Source: Phosphoribacter sp037045055
GTDB taxonomy: Bacteria > Actinomycetota > Actinomycetes > Actinomycetales > Dermatophilaceae
Assembly: GCA_037045055.1 (NCBI GenBank)
Contig: JBAOHJ010000004.1
Coordinates: forward strand, 172,164-236,163
Reading direction: 5' to 3'
Length of the DNA stretch: 64,000 nucleotides
The notes beneath the pieces are model-generated. The model saw only the letters and a program-made list of their open reading frames with translations, was not told where the DNA came from and made no database searches. Shown in pieces: positions 1 through 8,994 of the stretch; the stretch's first letter is position 1; every line of letters begins with the position of its first letter. Both the position numbers and the translations under genes were made by a program.

Positions 1-805
1 CTAGGCCGACGAGCGAGGCGATGATGTCGGTGAGCTCGACCGAGATGTAGGTCGCCGAGACCCACTGGGCGATGGCGAAGGCGACGCCGACGACCACGGC
101 GACCGGCCAGGTCTGCCGCACGCCCCGGCGCCCGTCGACCATGAGCACGAGCAGCAGCGGCACGAACAGGGCGATGAACGGGGTCTGGTGCCCGACGTAG
201 GCGCCGATCTGGGTGTAGGGGATCTTCGTCAGTGAGCCGGCGGTGATGATCGGCGTGCCGATCGCGCCGAAGGCCACCGGGGCGGTGTTGGCCAGCAGGA
301 CGACCGCGGCGGCACGCAGCGGGCTGAAGCCCAGGGCCATGAGCATGACCCCGGTGATCGCCACCGGGGCGCCGAACCCGGCCAGGGCCTCGAGCAGGCC
401 GCCGAAGCAGAAGGCGATGATGATCGCCTGGATACGCGGGTCGTCGGAGATGAGGTGGAAGGTCGCGCGCAGATCCTCGAAGCGGCCACTGGCCACGGTG
501 ATCTGGTAGAGCACGATCGCCGTGAAGACGATCCACATGATGGGGAACAGGCCGAAGACGCCGCCCTCGGTGGCCGAGAGCACGGCCAGGCCGACCGGCA
601 TCTGGTAGGCCAGCACGGCGACGACGATGGCCACGGCCACCGCGGTGAGGCCGGCCCAGTGGGCCTTCCACCGCAGCACGCCGAGGGTGAGGAAGACGGT
701 GAGCAGGGGGATGAGGGCGACGAGGGCGGACAGCACCAGGCTGCCGCCCAGTGGGGCCAGCTGAGGGGTGAACCCGTCCGTGGGGAGGGCGAGGGTGGGG
801 GTCAT
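1..805 (-). CDS. lldP: L-lactate permease, LctP family (3' end cut by window)
   Basis: Proton-coupled uptake of L-lactate (and probably glycolate) across the cytoplasmic membrane. The 268 residues in the window start at an ATG (803-805) preceded by a GGAGGT ribosome site at 812-817 and run off the left edge without a stop. Several hydrophobic helices are visible. The stretch reading FCFGGLLEALAGFGAP, about residues 130-145, is the family signature of lactate permeases. The full family length is about 530-560 residues, so roughly half is missing. It is divergent from the FadR-type regulator at 1027, with matching operators between, which supports lactate-responsive control. Family assignment is firm; the exact substrate is inferred. 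Confidence 0.9.
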   Translation of the reverse strand, partial: MTPTLALPTDGFTPQLAPLGGSLVLSALVALIPLLTVFLTLGVLRWKAHWAGLTAVAVAIVVAVLAYQMPVGLAVLSATEGGVFGLFPIMWIVFTAIVLYQITVASGRFEDLRATFHLISDDPRIQAIIIAFCFGGLLEALAGFGAPVAITGVMLMALGFSPLRAAAVVLLANTAPVAFGAIGTPIITAGSLTKIPYTQIGAYVGHQTPFIALFVPLLLVLMVDGRRGVRQTWPVAVVVGVAFAIAQWVSATYISVELTDIIASLVGL

Positions 806-856
806 CGGCGTACCTCCTGGGTGCGGCCGTCACGACATCGGGATGGTCGCCCGCGG

Positions 857-866
857 TGGTCTGACC
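857..866. promoter_or_regulatory. possible degenerate third GntR half-operator
   Basis: TGGTCTGACC repeats the core of the two full operators further right but lacks the symmetric outer bases. It lies about 50 bp upstream of the lactate permease start codon, so it could be an auxiliary repressor site. The evidence is only sequence similarity to the neighbouring sites. Confidence 0.35.
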
Positions 867-906
867 GGGCCGGTTCCGGCACCTGCCGGGACGGTCCGCC
901 TCATCG

Positions 907-921
907 AATGGTCAGACCATT
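907..921. promoter_or_regulatory. FadR/LldR-type operator 1
   Basis: A perfect 15-bp odd-centred palindrome, AATGGTCAGACCATT. It fits the TGGTNNNACCA pattern known for FadR-subfamily GntR repressors such as LldR and PdhR. Its centre at 914 is 32 bp, about three helical turns, from the centre of operator 2, so one regulator could bind both sites on the same DNA face. It lies between the divergent permease and regulator genes. Confidence 0.75.
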
Positions 922-939
922 TTGGGTTGTGGACACGGT

Positions 940-952
940 ATGGTCTGACCAT
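940..952. promoter_or_regulatory. FadR/LldR-type operator 2
   Basis: A 13-bp palindrome, ATGGTCTGACCAT, with the same TGGTC-N-GACCA core as operator 1. It is the nearer of the two to the regulator gene, about 75 bp upstream of its GTG start, which suggests autoregulation as well as control of the lactate permease. Confidence 0.75.
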
Positions 953-1026
953 TGATTCCGTCAATACCCTGGTGTCGATCCGGCGCCGAGCGGTCCCCCG
1001 CTCCGCCGAACCCCTGGGAGGCCCTC

Positions 1027-1806
1027 GTGAGTGCCGCAGCCACGCCCGGGCCCCTGGTGCCCCCGCAGCCGGGCCCGAGCGCCGACGGGGAGCGCGGGGG
1101 CCTGCGGGCGTTCGAGGTGGTGCTGCACTGGGTGGAGTCGAGGATCCTCGCCGGCGAGCTGACCGTCGGCGACCAACTACCCCCCGAGCGCGAGCTGGCC
1201 CGCCAGCTCGACGTCAGTCGGGCCGCGGTGCGCGAGGCGGTCCGGACCCTGGCCGCCCAGGGGGTGGTGCGCTCGGCGGTGGGCGCCGGGGCCGCCGGCG
1301 GCACCACGGTCACCGCCCTGCCGGCTCGCGCGCTGGAGCGCTTCCTGCGCCTGCACGTCGCCCTCGCCAACTTCCCGCTCCCTGACGTCATCGAGGCCCG
1401 GATCGCCTTGGAGCGCCTCAGTGCTCGCCTGGCCGCACGGAACGCCCAGCCGGACCACCTGGTGGCGATGCGGACCGCCCTGGCGGTCATGCAGACGCCC
1501 GGGGTGGGCCGGGCCGCGTTCAACGACGCCGACACCGCCTTCCACGTGGCCATCGCCGACGCGGCCGGCAACCGGCTCGCCGCCGACCTCACCGTGGCCA
1601 TCCGCGAGTCCATGCGCAGCCCGCTGCTGGTCGCCTTCCACCACGTCGCGGACTGGGACGGTCTGGTCGAGGGCCTGCGCGGCGATCACGGCGCTATCTT
1701 CGCGGCCGTCCTCGGGCGCGACGCCGACGCCGCCGAGCGGCTCGTCGAGACCCATATCCGCCAGGCCTGGGGGCGGCTGGCTCCGGGGCTGCCCGGGGCG
1801 GGCTGA
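1027..1806 (+). CDS. lldR: FadR-subfamily GntR repressor, probable LldR
   Basis: Transcription factor of 259 residues. A winged helix-turn-helix (about 25-95, with PPERELARQLDVSRAAVREAVR typical of GntR proteins, here abbreviated PPERELA...AAVREA) is followed by an all-helical FCD ligand domain (about 105-245). The FCD domain has the metal-binding Asp/His pattern (DADTAFH and a late ETH). I chose the GTG at 1027 because GGGAGG precedes it; an upstream in-frame TTG at 952 lies inside an operator and is unlikely. The position divergent from lactate permease and the FadR-type palindromes point to lactate-responsive repression. The ligand is inferred from context. Confidence 0.85.
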   Translation: MSAAATPGPLVPPQPGPSADGERGGLRAFEVVLHWVESRILAGELTVGDQLPPERELARQLDVSRAAVREAVRTLAAQGVVRSAVGAGAAGGTTVTALPARALERFLRLHVALANFPLPDVIEARIALERLSARLAARNAQPDHLVAMRTALAVMQTPGVGRAAFNDADTAFHVAIADAAGNRLAADLTVAIRESMRSPLLVAFHHVADWDGLVEGLRGDHGAIFAAVLGRDADAAERLVETHIRQAWGRLAPGLPGAG

Positions 1807-1834
1807 GCCACCGCCGCGGCGGCCTACCGCCGGG

Positions 1835-3505
1835 TCAGCCCGCGACGCCCACCCGCCGGTATGCCGCGCCCTGCGGCGGCCTCGGGTCGGGCTGGCCCCG
1901 GCGGGGCCACAGCGAGAAGGCCCGCTCGGCCTGGGCGGTGATGGTCAGCGCCGGGTTCACCCCGAGGTTGGCCGAGACCGCCGAGCCGTCCACGACGTGC
2001 AGCCCCGGGTAGCCCCACACCCGGTGGTAGGGGTCGACCACCCCGTCGGCCGGCGAGTCGGCGATGACGCAGCCGCCGAGGAAGTGCGCGGTGAGCGGCA
2101 TGTCGACGACGGCCGAGACGTTGCCGCCGGCAGTGGCTCGCCCGCCCACCTGCCGCCCCAGCGCGCTCGCCAGCGCTCGCGCGGCGGCGGTGGCCTGCGG
2201 GAACCACGTCGGGTTCGGCTCGCCGTGGCCCTGCGTCGAGGCCAGTCGGACCCGCCCCCACCGCCGCCGCCCGGACACGGTGAGGGAGTTGTCCACCGAC
2301 TGCATGACCAGGGCGATCGCGGTGCGCTCGGACCACCGATGCAGCACCAGGGTCCGGGCGAAGGCGGCGGGCTGGCGGGCGGCGTCGGCGGCGAACCGGG
2401 CCAGCCGGCGCGCCAGCCCGCCGACACCGGCGTCGACCATGATCGTCGCGAGGGCTCCCATGAGGTTGGAGCCCTTGCCGTAGCGGACGTTCTCGACGTG
2501 GGTGTGCTCGTCGACGTGGAAGGACGTGGTGATGGCCACGCCCGCGGTGAGGTCCACGCCCGGCGGCACCCGGAACAGCTCGGCTCCTGCCAGCGCCTCG
2601 GAGTTGGTGCGGGTGAGCCGGCCCAGGGCGCCGGACAGCGCGGGCAGCGAGCCGGCCTTGGCCCGGTGCAGCAGCTGCTGCGTCCCCCATGCCCCGGCGG
2701 CGAGCACGACCTGGCCGGCGGTGACGGTGCGGCGGTCCTTGCGGCGCCAGGCACCGCTGCGCTCGGTGGTCACGGCGTAGCCGCGGTCGGCGCGGCTCGG
2801 GTCCAGCGGGCGCACGTCCACCACGGTGCGCAGCGGCTCGATGACCACCCCGAGGCGTTCGGCCAGCCACAGGTAGTTCTTCACCAGGGTGTTCTTCGCC
2901 CCGTCCCGGCAGCCGACCATGCAGTTGCCACACAGCGTGCAGCCGGTCCGCGCCGGGCCCTGCCCGCCGAAGTACGGGTCCGGGACGGTCCGGCCGGGCT
3001 CGCCGAACCACACCCCGACCGGGGTGTGCCGGAAGGTCTGCCCCACTCCCAGCTCGTCGGCGGCTACGCGCATGGCCCGCTCTACCGGGCCGTCGCAGGT
3101 GTTCTCGACGACGCCCAGCATGCGCGCTGCGGTGTCGTAGTGCGGGCCGAGCTCGGCGGCCCAGTCGGCGATGTGGCCCCACTGACGGTCGGCGAAGAAG
3201 GCCGGTGGCGGGACGTAGAGGGTGTTGGCGTAGTTGAGCGAGCCGCCCCCGACGCCGGCACCGGCGAGGATCAGCACGTCGCGCAGCCGGTGGATCCGCT
3301 GGACCCCGAAGCATCCCAGCCGCGGGGCCCACAGGTACCGACGCACGTCCCACGAGGTCACCGCGAAGTCCGTGTCGGCGAACCGGCGGCCCGCCTCGTA
3401 GACGTGCACGGCATACCCCTTCTGCGCCAGGCGCAGCGCGGCCACCGAGCCGCCGAATCCGGAGCCGACGACGACGACGTCGTGCTCGTATGCCGCGCCG
3501 GTCAC
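1835..3505 (-). CDS. choD: GMC-family FAD oxidoreductase, ChoD-like
   Basis: Predicted FAD-dependent oxidase or dehydrogenase of 556 residues, related to the mycobacterial cholesterol-oxidase-like ChoD. A Rossmann FAD motif GSGFGG sits at 14-19, and a Cys cluster GCTLCGNCMVGC at 188-199 is characteristic of this subgroup. The C-terminal GMC signature contains the LGG and NPALTITAQAERA stretches that close the flavin site. It lies downstream of guaB3 and guaB on the same strand, the gene order also found in M. tuberculosis. A sterol substrate is not demonstrated; many relatives act on other alcohols, so the symbol is by synteny. Confidence 0.75.
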   Translation of the reverse strand: MTGAAYEHDVVVVGSGFGGSVAALRLAQKGYAVHVYEAGRRFADTDFAVTSWDVRRYLWAPRLGCFGVQRIHRLRDVLILAGAGVGGGSLNYANTLYVPPPAFFADRQWGHIADWAAELGPHYDTAARMLGVVENTCDGPVERAMRVAADELGVGQTFRHTPVGVWFGEPGRTVPDPYFGGQGPARTGCTLCGNCMVGCRDGAKNTLVKNYLWLAERLGVVIEPLRTVVDVRPLDPSRADRGYAVTTERSGAWRRKDRRTVTAGQVVLAAGAWGTQQLLHRAKAGSLPALSGALGRLTRTNSEALAGAELFRVPPGVDLTAGVAITTSFHVDEHTHVENVRYGKGSNLMGALATIMVDAGVGGLARRLARFAADAARQPAAFARTLVLHRWSERTAIALVMQSVDNSLTVSGRRRWGRVRLASTQGHGEPNPTWFPQATAAARALASALGRQVGGRATAGGNVSAVVDMPLTAHFLGGCVIADSPADGVVDPYHRVWGYPGLHVVDGSAVSANLGVNPALTITAQAERAFSLWPRRGQPDPRPPQGAAYRRVGVAG

Positions 3506-3551
3506 GACGGCGCCACGGCCAGGGCCAGCGCGGCCAGCGCGCCCGCTGCGG

Positions 3552-5138
3552 TCATCGCAGACCCAGGGTCTTCATCGCCCGCAGCGCGCCGGTCATCGTC
3601 CGGGTCCATCCGGCGTCGGACAGCCCCCGCGGCGGCCCGAAACCCAGTCCGTGCTGGCTGGTGACGTTCTGGACCTCGGTGAACCGACGGATGCCCTCCG
3701 GTCCGTGCCGGCGGCCGACGCCGGAGTCCTTGCGGCCCCCCAACGGCGCGCCGGCGGACCCCCAGACGGCGGCATACCCCTCGTTGATGCTCACCGTGCC
3801 GGTGACCAGCTGCCCGGCCAGCCGGCGGGCGGCCGGCACGTCGCGGGTCCAGATCGCGGCGTGCAGGCCGTACTCGGTGTCGTTGGCCACCGCCACCGCA
3901 TGCGCGTCGGAAGTCACCCGGTAGAGGGCCACCAAGGGTCCGAAGGTCTCCTCGTCGCGGCAGGCCATCGCCGCGGTGACCCCGTCGATGACCGTCGGCT
4001 CGAAGACATAGGGCCCCAGGTCGGGTCGGACGCGACCGCCCACGAGGACGCGCGCGCCCTTGCCGACCGCGTCGGCGAGGTGGGCTCGCACCCGCTCGAG
4101 CTGGCGGGGACCGGCGAGGCTGCCCATGTCGATGCCGTAGGACAGGGCGGTGCCCAGCCGCATCGCCCGCACCCGGGCGAGGAACCGGTCGACGAAGCCG
4201 TCCGCGACGTCCTCGTGGACGAGGACCCGCTCGGTGTGCATGCACAGCTGGCCGGCCGATCCGAAGCACGAGCGCACCGCACCCTCCGCGGCCCGATCGA
4301 GGTCGGCGTCGGCCCGCACGTACAGCGAGTTCTTGCCCCCGAGCTCCAACGACGCGCCGACCAGCCGTCGCCCGGCACGCTGGCCGACCTTGCGCCCCAC
4401 CTTGGTCGAGCCGGTGAAGCAGACGTAGTCGCTGTGGTCGAGCACGGCCTCGGCGACCTCGGCATCGCCGACGAGGACCTGCACCGAGCCGGCCGGCAGG
4501 CCCGCCTCATGCAGCAGGCTCACCCCGTAGAGGGCCGTCAGGGCGGCCTGCGGATCGGGGCGCAGCAGCACGGCGTTGCCGGCCAGCAGGGCGGGCAGGG
4601 CGTCGCCGATCGGCAGGGACAGGGGATAGTTCCACGGGGTCACCATGCCGACGACGCCGACCGGGTGGTGGCTGGTGACGGTGCGGCTCAGCGCCGGGAA
4701 CGCACCGCCGGTGCGCCGGGGGGCCAGGTATGCCGCGCCGTTGCGGCCGTAGTGGCGCGCCACGAGGGCGATGTCGGCGATCTCTTCGAAAGCGTGCGCG
4801 CGGGCCTTGCCCGATTCCAGCTGCACCAGATCCAGCAGCGGTTCCTGACGGGTCAGGACCAGGTCGTGTACCCGCAGCAGGACCGCGGCCCGGTGCGGCA
4901 GCGGCTGCCTCGCCCACGCTTGGTGCGCGCGACGGGCCGCGCACAGGGCCAGCGGCACGTCGGCCGGCCTGGACTGGGGGACCACCGCCACGGCCGCCCC
5001 GGTCATGGGGCTCACCGTCGGTCGGCCGACCGCCCGGGGACCGGCGGCGACCAGGGCGGTGAGCCGGTCCAGCAGCGCCGGCGGCACGGCATACCGTGCG
5101 GACGCCGACGGGGCCGACGCCTGGACCAGCGCGTTCAT
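3552..5138 (-). CDS. gabD2: succinate-semialdehyde dehydrogenase-type aldehyde dehydrogenase
   Basis: NAD(P)-dependent oxidation of succinic semialdehyde to succinate is the likely reaction. Of the 528 residues, FTGSTKVG (241-248) binds cofactor, E265 in LELGGKN is the general base and C299 in GQLCM is the nucleophile. The ATG at 5138 was preferred over a TTG nine bases upstream. The closest remembered relative is mycobacterial GabD2. It sits 46 bp before the GMC oxidoreductase and after guaB3 in the same direction, so cotranscription is plausible, although no pathway link is evident. Confidence 0.8.
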   Translation of the reverse strand: MNALVQASAPSASARYAVPPALLDRLTALVAAGPRAVGRPTVSPMTGAAVAVVPQSRPADVPLALCAARRAHQAWARQPLPHRAAVLLRVHDLVLTRQEPLLDLVQLESGKARAHAFEEIADIALVARHYGRNGAAYLAPRRTGGAFPALSRTVTSHHPVGVVGMVTPWNYPLSLPIGDALPALLAGNAVLLRPDPQAALTALYGVSLLHEAGLPAGSVQVLVGDAEVAEAVLDHSDYVCFTGSTKVGRKVGQRAGRRLVGASLELGGKNSLYVRADADLDRAAEGAVRSCFGSAGQLCMHTERVLVHEDVADGFVDRFLARVRAMRLGTALSYGIDMGSLAGPRQLERVRAHLADAVGKGARVLVGGRVRPDLGPYVFEPTVIDGVTAAMACRDEETFGPLVALYRVTSDAHAVAVANDTEYGLHAAIWTRDVPAARRLAGQLVTGTVSINEGYAAVWGSAGAPLGGRKDSGVGRRHGPEGIRRFTEVQNVTSQHGLGFGPPRGLSDAGWTRTMTGALRAMKTLGLR

Positions 5139-5184
5139 GGGACCCAAGCGTACGGGGGCGTGAGGCGCCCGACGACTGGGCCGC

Positions 5185-6306
5185 TCAGGCGTGACCGGTC
5201 GGCGCGAGGACGACCTCGACTCGCTGGAACTCCTTGAGGTCGGAGTAGCCCGTCGTCGCCATGGCCCGGCGCAGCGCGCCGATGAGATTGGTCGCCCCGT
5301 CGGCCGAGCGCCCGGGGCCGAAGAGGATCTCCTCCAGCGGTGCCCGCAGCCCCACCTCGACCCGCTCCCCGCGGGGCAGCGCGTGGTGGTGGGCCTCGGG
5401 CCCCCAGTGGTAGCCCCCTCCGGGGGCCTCGCTCGCCCGGGCCAGGGCCGCGCCCAGCATCACCGCGTCGGCGCCGCAGGCGATCGCCTTGACGACCTCG
5501 CCGGAGCTGCCCACCCCGCCGTCGGCGATGACGTGGACGTACCGTCCGCCCGACTCGTCGAGGTAGTCGCGCCGGGCCGCGGCGACGTCGGCGACCGCGC
5601 TGGCCATCGGCGCGTGGATGCCCAGGGTGCGCCGGGTGGTGTGGGCGGCCCCCCCGCCGAACCCGACGAGCACGCCGGCCGCACCGGTGCGCATGAGGTG
5701 CAGGGCGGCGGTGTAGGTGGCCGCCCCGCCGACGATGACCGGCACGTCGAGCTCATAGATGAAGCGCTTGAGGTTGAGCGGCTCGGCCTGACCCGACACG
5801 TGCTCGGCCGACACGGTGGTCCCCCGGATGACGAACAGGTCCACCCCGGCGTCGACGACGGTGCGCCACAGGGCCTGGGTGTGCTTGGGGGACAACGCTC
5901 CCGCGACGGTGACCCCCGCGGTGCGCAGCTCGCGCAGCCGCTCGGCGACCAGCTCGGGCCGGATCGGCTCGGCGTAGATCTGCTGCATCCGCGCGGTAGC
6001 GCGGGCCCCGTCCACGGCGGCGATCTCCGCCAGCAGCGGCTCCGGGTCGGGGTAGCGGGTCCACAACCCCTCGAGGTCGAGCACGCCCAACCCGCCGAAG
6101 CGCCCGAGGGCGATCGCCGACTGCGGCGAGGTGACCGAGTCCATCGGCGCGCCGAGGACCGGGATGTCGAAGTGGTAGGCGTCGATCTGCCAGGACACCG
6201 AGACCTCTTCGGGGTCGCGGGTGCGCCGCGAGGGCACCACGGCGATCTCGTCGAAGGAGTACACCCGCCGGCCGCGTTTGCCGCGCCCGATCTCGATCTC
6301 GGTCAC
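5185..6306 (-). CDS. guaB3: GuaB3-family IMP dehydrogenase-related protein
   Basis: Member of the IMPDH/GMP-reductase TIM-barrel superfamily, 373 residues, without the CBS pair found in GuaB. Members of this family have long been annotated as IMP dehydrogenase-related; a GMP-reductase-like activity has been proposed for some. The protein opens TEIEIGRGKRGRRVYSFDEI, typical for the family, so I use the GTG at 6306 rather than the TTG at 6312. It lies directly after guaB on the same strand, a standard actinobacterial pair, implying a role in guanine nucleotide balance. Confidence 0.88.
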   Translation of the reverse strand: MTEIEIGRGKRGRRVYSFDEIAVVPSRRTRDPEEVSVSWQIDAYHFDIPVLGAPMDSVTSPQSAIALGRFGGLGVLDLEGLWTRYPDPEPLLAEIAAVDGARATARMQQIYAEPIRPELVAERLRELRTAGVTVAGALSPKHTQALWRTVVDAGVDLFVIRGTTVSAEHVSGQAEPLNLKRFIYELDVPVIVGGAATYTAALHLMRTGAAGVLVGFGGGAAHTTRRTLGIHAPMASAVADVAAARRDYLDESGGRYVHVIADGGVGSSGEVVKAIACGADAVMLGAALARASEAPGGGYHWGPEAHHHALPRGERVEVGLRAPLEEILFGPGRSADGATNLIGALRRAMATTGYSDLKEFQRVEVVLAPTGHA

Positions 6307-6383
6307 CGGCAAACCCTACCGGGGCGGCATACCGGCGCCGTCGACGCGCCTGCCGCGGGATGCCGCACCGCGCCCGCCCGCGA

Positions 6384-7901
6384 CTACGGCCGGGCGGTGT
6401 AGTTGGGCGCCTCGACCGTCATCTGCACGTCGTGGGGGTGGCTCTCCTTGAGGCCGGCCGCGGTGATCCGCACGAACCGGCCGCGCTCCTGCAGCTCGGG
6501 GATGGTCCGGGACCCGACGTAGAACATCGACTGGGCCAGGCCGCCGACGAGCTGGTGGACGACCGAGGCGACCGGGCCACGGTAGAGCACCTGCCCTTCG
6601 ATCCCCTCGGGGACGATCCGGTCGTCGGTCGCCACGTCGGCCTGGAAGTAGCGGTCGCGGGAGTAGGACTTCTTGCCGCGCGAGCTCATCGCGGCCAGCG
6701 ACCCCATGCCGCGGTAGCTCTTGAACTGCTTGCCGTTGACGAAGATCGTCTCGCCCGGGCTCTCCTCGCACCCGGCCAGCAGCGACCCGAGCATGACCGT
6801 GTCGGCTCCGGCGACGAGAGCCTTGGCGATGTCGCCGGAGTACTGCAGCCCCCCGTCGGCGATGACCGGCACCCCGGCCGGCTTGGCGGCCTGGGCGGCG
6901 GCGTGCACCGCGGTCACCTGGGGCACGCCGACCCCGGCGACCACCCGGGTGGTGCAGATCGAGCCGGGGCCCACGCCGACCTTGACGGCGTCGGCGCCGG
7001 CGTCGACCATCGCCTGGGCGCCCTCACGGGTCGCGACGTTGCCGCCGATCACCTGGACGTGCGCGGTGGCCGGGTCGCCCTTGATCCGCTTGAGCATGTC
7101 GAGCAGCACCCGGGCGTGCCCGTGCGCGGTGTCGACGACCAGGACGTCGACACCGGCCTCGACGAGCCGGTAGGCCCGCTGCATGGCGTCCCCGAAGTAG
7201 CCGATCGCCGCGCCGACCATGAGCCGACCCTGGGCGTCCTTGCTGGCCAGCGGGAACTGCTCGGACTTGACGAAGTCCTTGACGGTGATGAGCCCGGCCA
7301 GGCGGCCCCGTGGGTCGACCAGCGGCAGTCGCTCGCGCTTGTGCTGGCGCAGCAGCACGGTGGCGTCCTCCCGCGAGATGCCCACCGGTGCGGTGATGAG
7401 CGGCATGGGCGTCATGACCTCGCGGACGAGGGTGCCGGCCCACTCGGCCACCGGGGTGAAGCGCAGGTCGCGGTTGGTGATGATCCCGATGAGCAGCCCG
7501 GTCGCGTCGACGACCGGCAGGCCGGACACGCGGTACTGCCCACACAGCTGGTCCAGGTCCTCGAGAGTGGCGTCCGGGCCGATGGTGATGGGATTGGAGA
7601 TCATCCCGGTCTGGGTGCGCTTGACGACGTCGACCTGGTAGGCCTGGTCCTCGACCGAGAGGTTGCGGTGGACGACGCCCAGGCCGCCCTGACGGGCCAT
7701 GGCGATGGCCATCCGCGACTCGGTGACGGTGTCCATGGCCGAGGACACCAGGGGGATGCGCACCGAGATCTCCCGGGTCAGCGAGGTGGTGGTGTCGACC
7801 TCGCTCGGCACGACGTCAGTCTCACCGGGCAGCAGCAGGACGTCGTCGTAGGTCAGCCCCAGCGCCTCGAACGGCGCCGCCGGCTCGGATGCGCGGTCCA
7901 T
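6384..7901 (-). CDS. guaB: IMP dehydrogenase
   Basis: Catalyses the NAD-dependent oxidation of IMP to XMP, the committed step of GMP synthesis. The 505 residues show the (beta/alpha)8 barrel interrupted by two CBS motifs (about 105-215), the catalytic loop GPGSICTTR with C316, and the flap region SSRGKKSYSRDRYFQ. Length and motifs are all normal. It forms a leftward run with guaB3, with 77 bp between the two. A GGTATGCC repeat lies just upstream of the start. Confidence 0.97.
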   Translation of the reverse strand: MDRASEPAAPFEALGLTYDDVLLLPGETDVVPSEVDTTTSLTREISVRIPLVSSAMDTVTESRMAIAMARQGGLGVVHRNLSVEDQAYQVDVVKRTQTGMISNPITIGPDATLEDLDQLCGQYRVSGLPVVDATGLLIGIITNRDLRFTPVAEWAGTLVREVMTPMPLITAPVGISREDATVLLRQHKRERLPLVDPRGRLAGLITVKDFVKSEQFPLASKDAQGRLMVGAAIGYFGDAMQRAYRLVEAGVDVLVVDTAHGHARVLLDMLKRIKGDPATAHVQVIGGNVATREGAQAMVDAGADAVKVGVGPGSICTTRVVAGVGVPQVTAVHAAAQAAKPAGVPVIADGGLQYSGDIAKALVAGADTVMLGSLLAGCEESPGETIFVNGKQFKSYRGMGSLAAMSSRGKKSYSRDRYFQADVATDDRIVPEGIEGQVLYRGPVASVVHQLVGGLAQSMFYVGSRTIPELQERGRFVRITAAGLKESHPHDVQMTVEAPNYTARP

Positions 7902-7986
7902 TGCGGAAGTCTACGTCGCCGGTATGCCGCGCCGGGCCGACGTCCCGCAACGGCCCTCGCGGCGGACTCCCTCGGTGGCCGGCGAC

Positions 7987-8994
7987 CTACTCGGTGGCCC
8001 GGGCGGTGCCGGACTGGGCGGTGCCGGACTGGGCGGTCGCACGCTGAGGTGTCGTGCCCGCAGCGCTGCCGCCCGCGGCCGGGCCGCCCTGGGTGCTGCC
8101 GCCCGGAGCGTTGCCCCCGGTGGCGCTGCCCCCGGTCGCACTGCCGCCCGTGGCGCTGCCGCCGTTGGCGTTGCCGGCCAGGTTGGCGCCCTGGGCCTTG
8201 CCGCCCGAGCTGCCACCCATGGGCGCAGCGCCCTGGCCGCCTTGGGCACTACCGCCGTCGGCGCCGCTGGCCGGGGTGGCACCCTGCGGGTGGGCACCCT
8301 GCGGGTTGGCACCCTGCGCGTTGGTCCCCTGCGGGTTGCCGCCGTGCGCGTTGCCGACGGACCCGGCCACGCCCGCACCCGAGCCGCCGCCTACCGGGCC
8401 GCTCGCCGTGACCTGGCCCCCCGCGGTGGCCCCCGGATCGGCGGGTCCGTCGGCCCCGTCGCCGGCCGTGGCACCCCGCGGTTGCTCGACCGGGATGGGC
8501 AGGCCATCCCCGAGCCTGGCGGGGACCGCCACGGCGGCCTGGGCGTCGGGCAGGGACGCCGGCGCCGGCGCCCACTCATCGCCCGCCAGCCCGGGCAGCG
8601 TGATGACCCATGCCTGCGGGAAGGCTCCCATCAGGGCGGTGGTCCGCACGGACAGGCCCGGGCCACCCCCCTGGGAGGTGTCGAGCGATCCGGCGACCCG
8701 GTCCCCGGCGCGGGTCAGCCATGGCGCGGAGTCGGACGAGCGCGCCGCCCCGTTGAGGGCCGCCGCGAGGGTGGCACTCGCCCCGACGAAGGCCATCGTG
8801 GCCAGCGACCCCCCGACCAGGCGCCAGCGGGTGGAGCGCCGGGGTCGACTGCGCGGCCCGATCGGGACGTCGCAGGCCAGCGCGAGATCCGCCAGCAACG
8901 CCGCGGCCGGGTCGGAGCCGGCATACCGGCGTTCGGCGAGGGCGTCGAGCAGCAGGTCGTCCTGCACGACCGGATCGACCGTCCACCTGGTCAT
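7987..8994 (-). CDS. rsdA: anti-sigma-D factor, RsdA-like, with long Gly/Ala/Gln tail
   Basis: Predicted membrane-anchored inhibitor of the SigD-like sigma factor encoded immediately upstream. The ATG at 8994 overlaps the sigma stop (ATGA), so translation is coupled. The 335 residues have an acidic amphipathic N-terminus (VQDDLLLDALA) resembling the sigma-binding segment of RsdA, and a single transmembrane helix around 60-80. A likely extracytoplasmic region follows and, from about residue 200, becomes Gly/Ala/Gln/Asn-rich repeats such as NPQGTNAQGANPQG and GGSATGGSATGG. Low identity is expected in this family; position and topology carry the call. The tail may sense or contact the cell wall, which is inference. 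Confidence 0.7.
   Translation of the reverse strand: MTRWTVDPVVQDDLLLDALAERRYAGSDPAAALLADLALACDVPIGPRSRPRRSTRWRLVGGSLATMAFVGASATLAAALNGAARSSDSAPWLTRAGDRVAGSLDTSQGGGPGLSVRTTALMGAFPQAWVITLPGLAGDEWAPAPASLPDAQAAVAVPARLGDGLPIPVEQPRGATAGDGADGPADPGATAGGQVTASGPVGGGSGAGVAGSVGNAHGGNPQGTNAQGANPQGAHPQGATPASGADGGSAQGGQGAAPMGGSSGGKAQGANLAGNANGGSATGGSATGGSATGGNAPGGSTQGGPAAGGSAAGTTPQRATAQSGTAQSGTARATE
8111..8341. repeat. 15-bp coding repeats in the rsdA tail
   Basis: Two runs of imperfect 15-bp units, about 8111-8185 and 8280-8341, encode the pentapeptide-like repeats of the anti-sigma tail. The first reads GGSAT/GGNAP on the minus strand and the second reads NPQGA/HPQGA. Between them the sequence is still Gly/Ala-rich but irregular. 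In-frame length variation by slippage would be expected here. Confidence 0.7.

Noticed and set aside
455..955. Plus-strand frame of 166 codons opposite the lactate permease
   Set aside because: Antisense to a clear permease and full of Gly/Asp/His/Gln typical of shadow frames; it also runs across the operator region.
952..1026. Upstream TTG start for the FadR-type regulator
   Set aside because: It lies within operator 2 and has no ribosome site; the GTG at 1027 has GGGAGG at the right distance.
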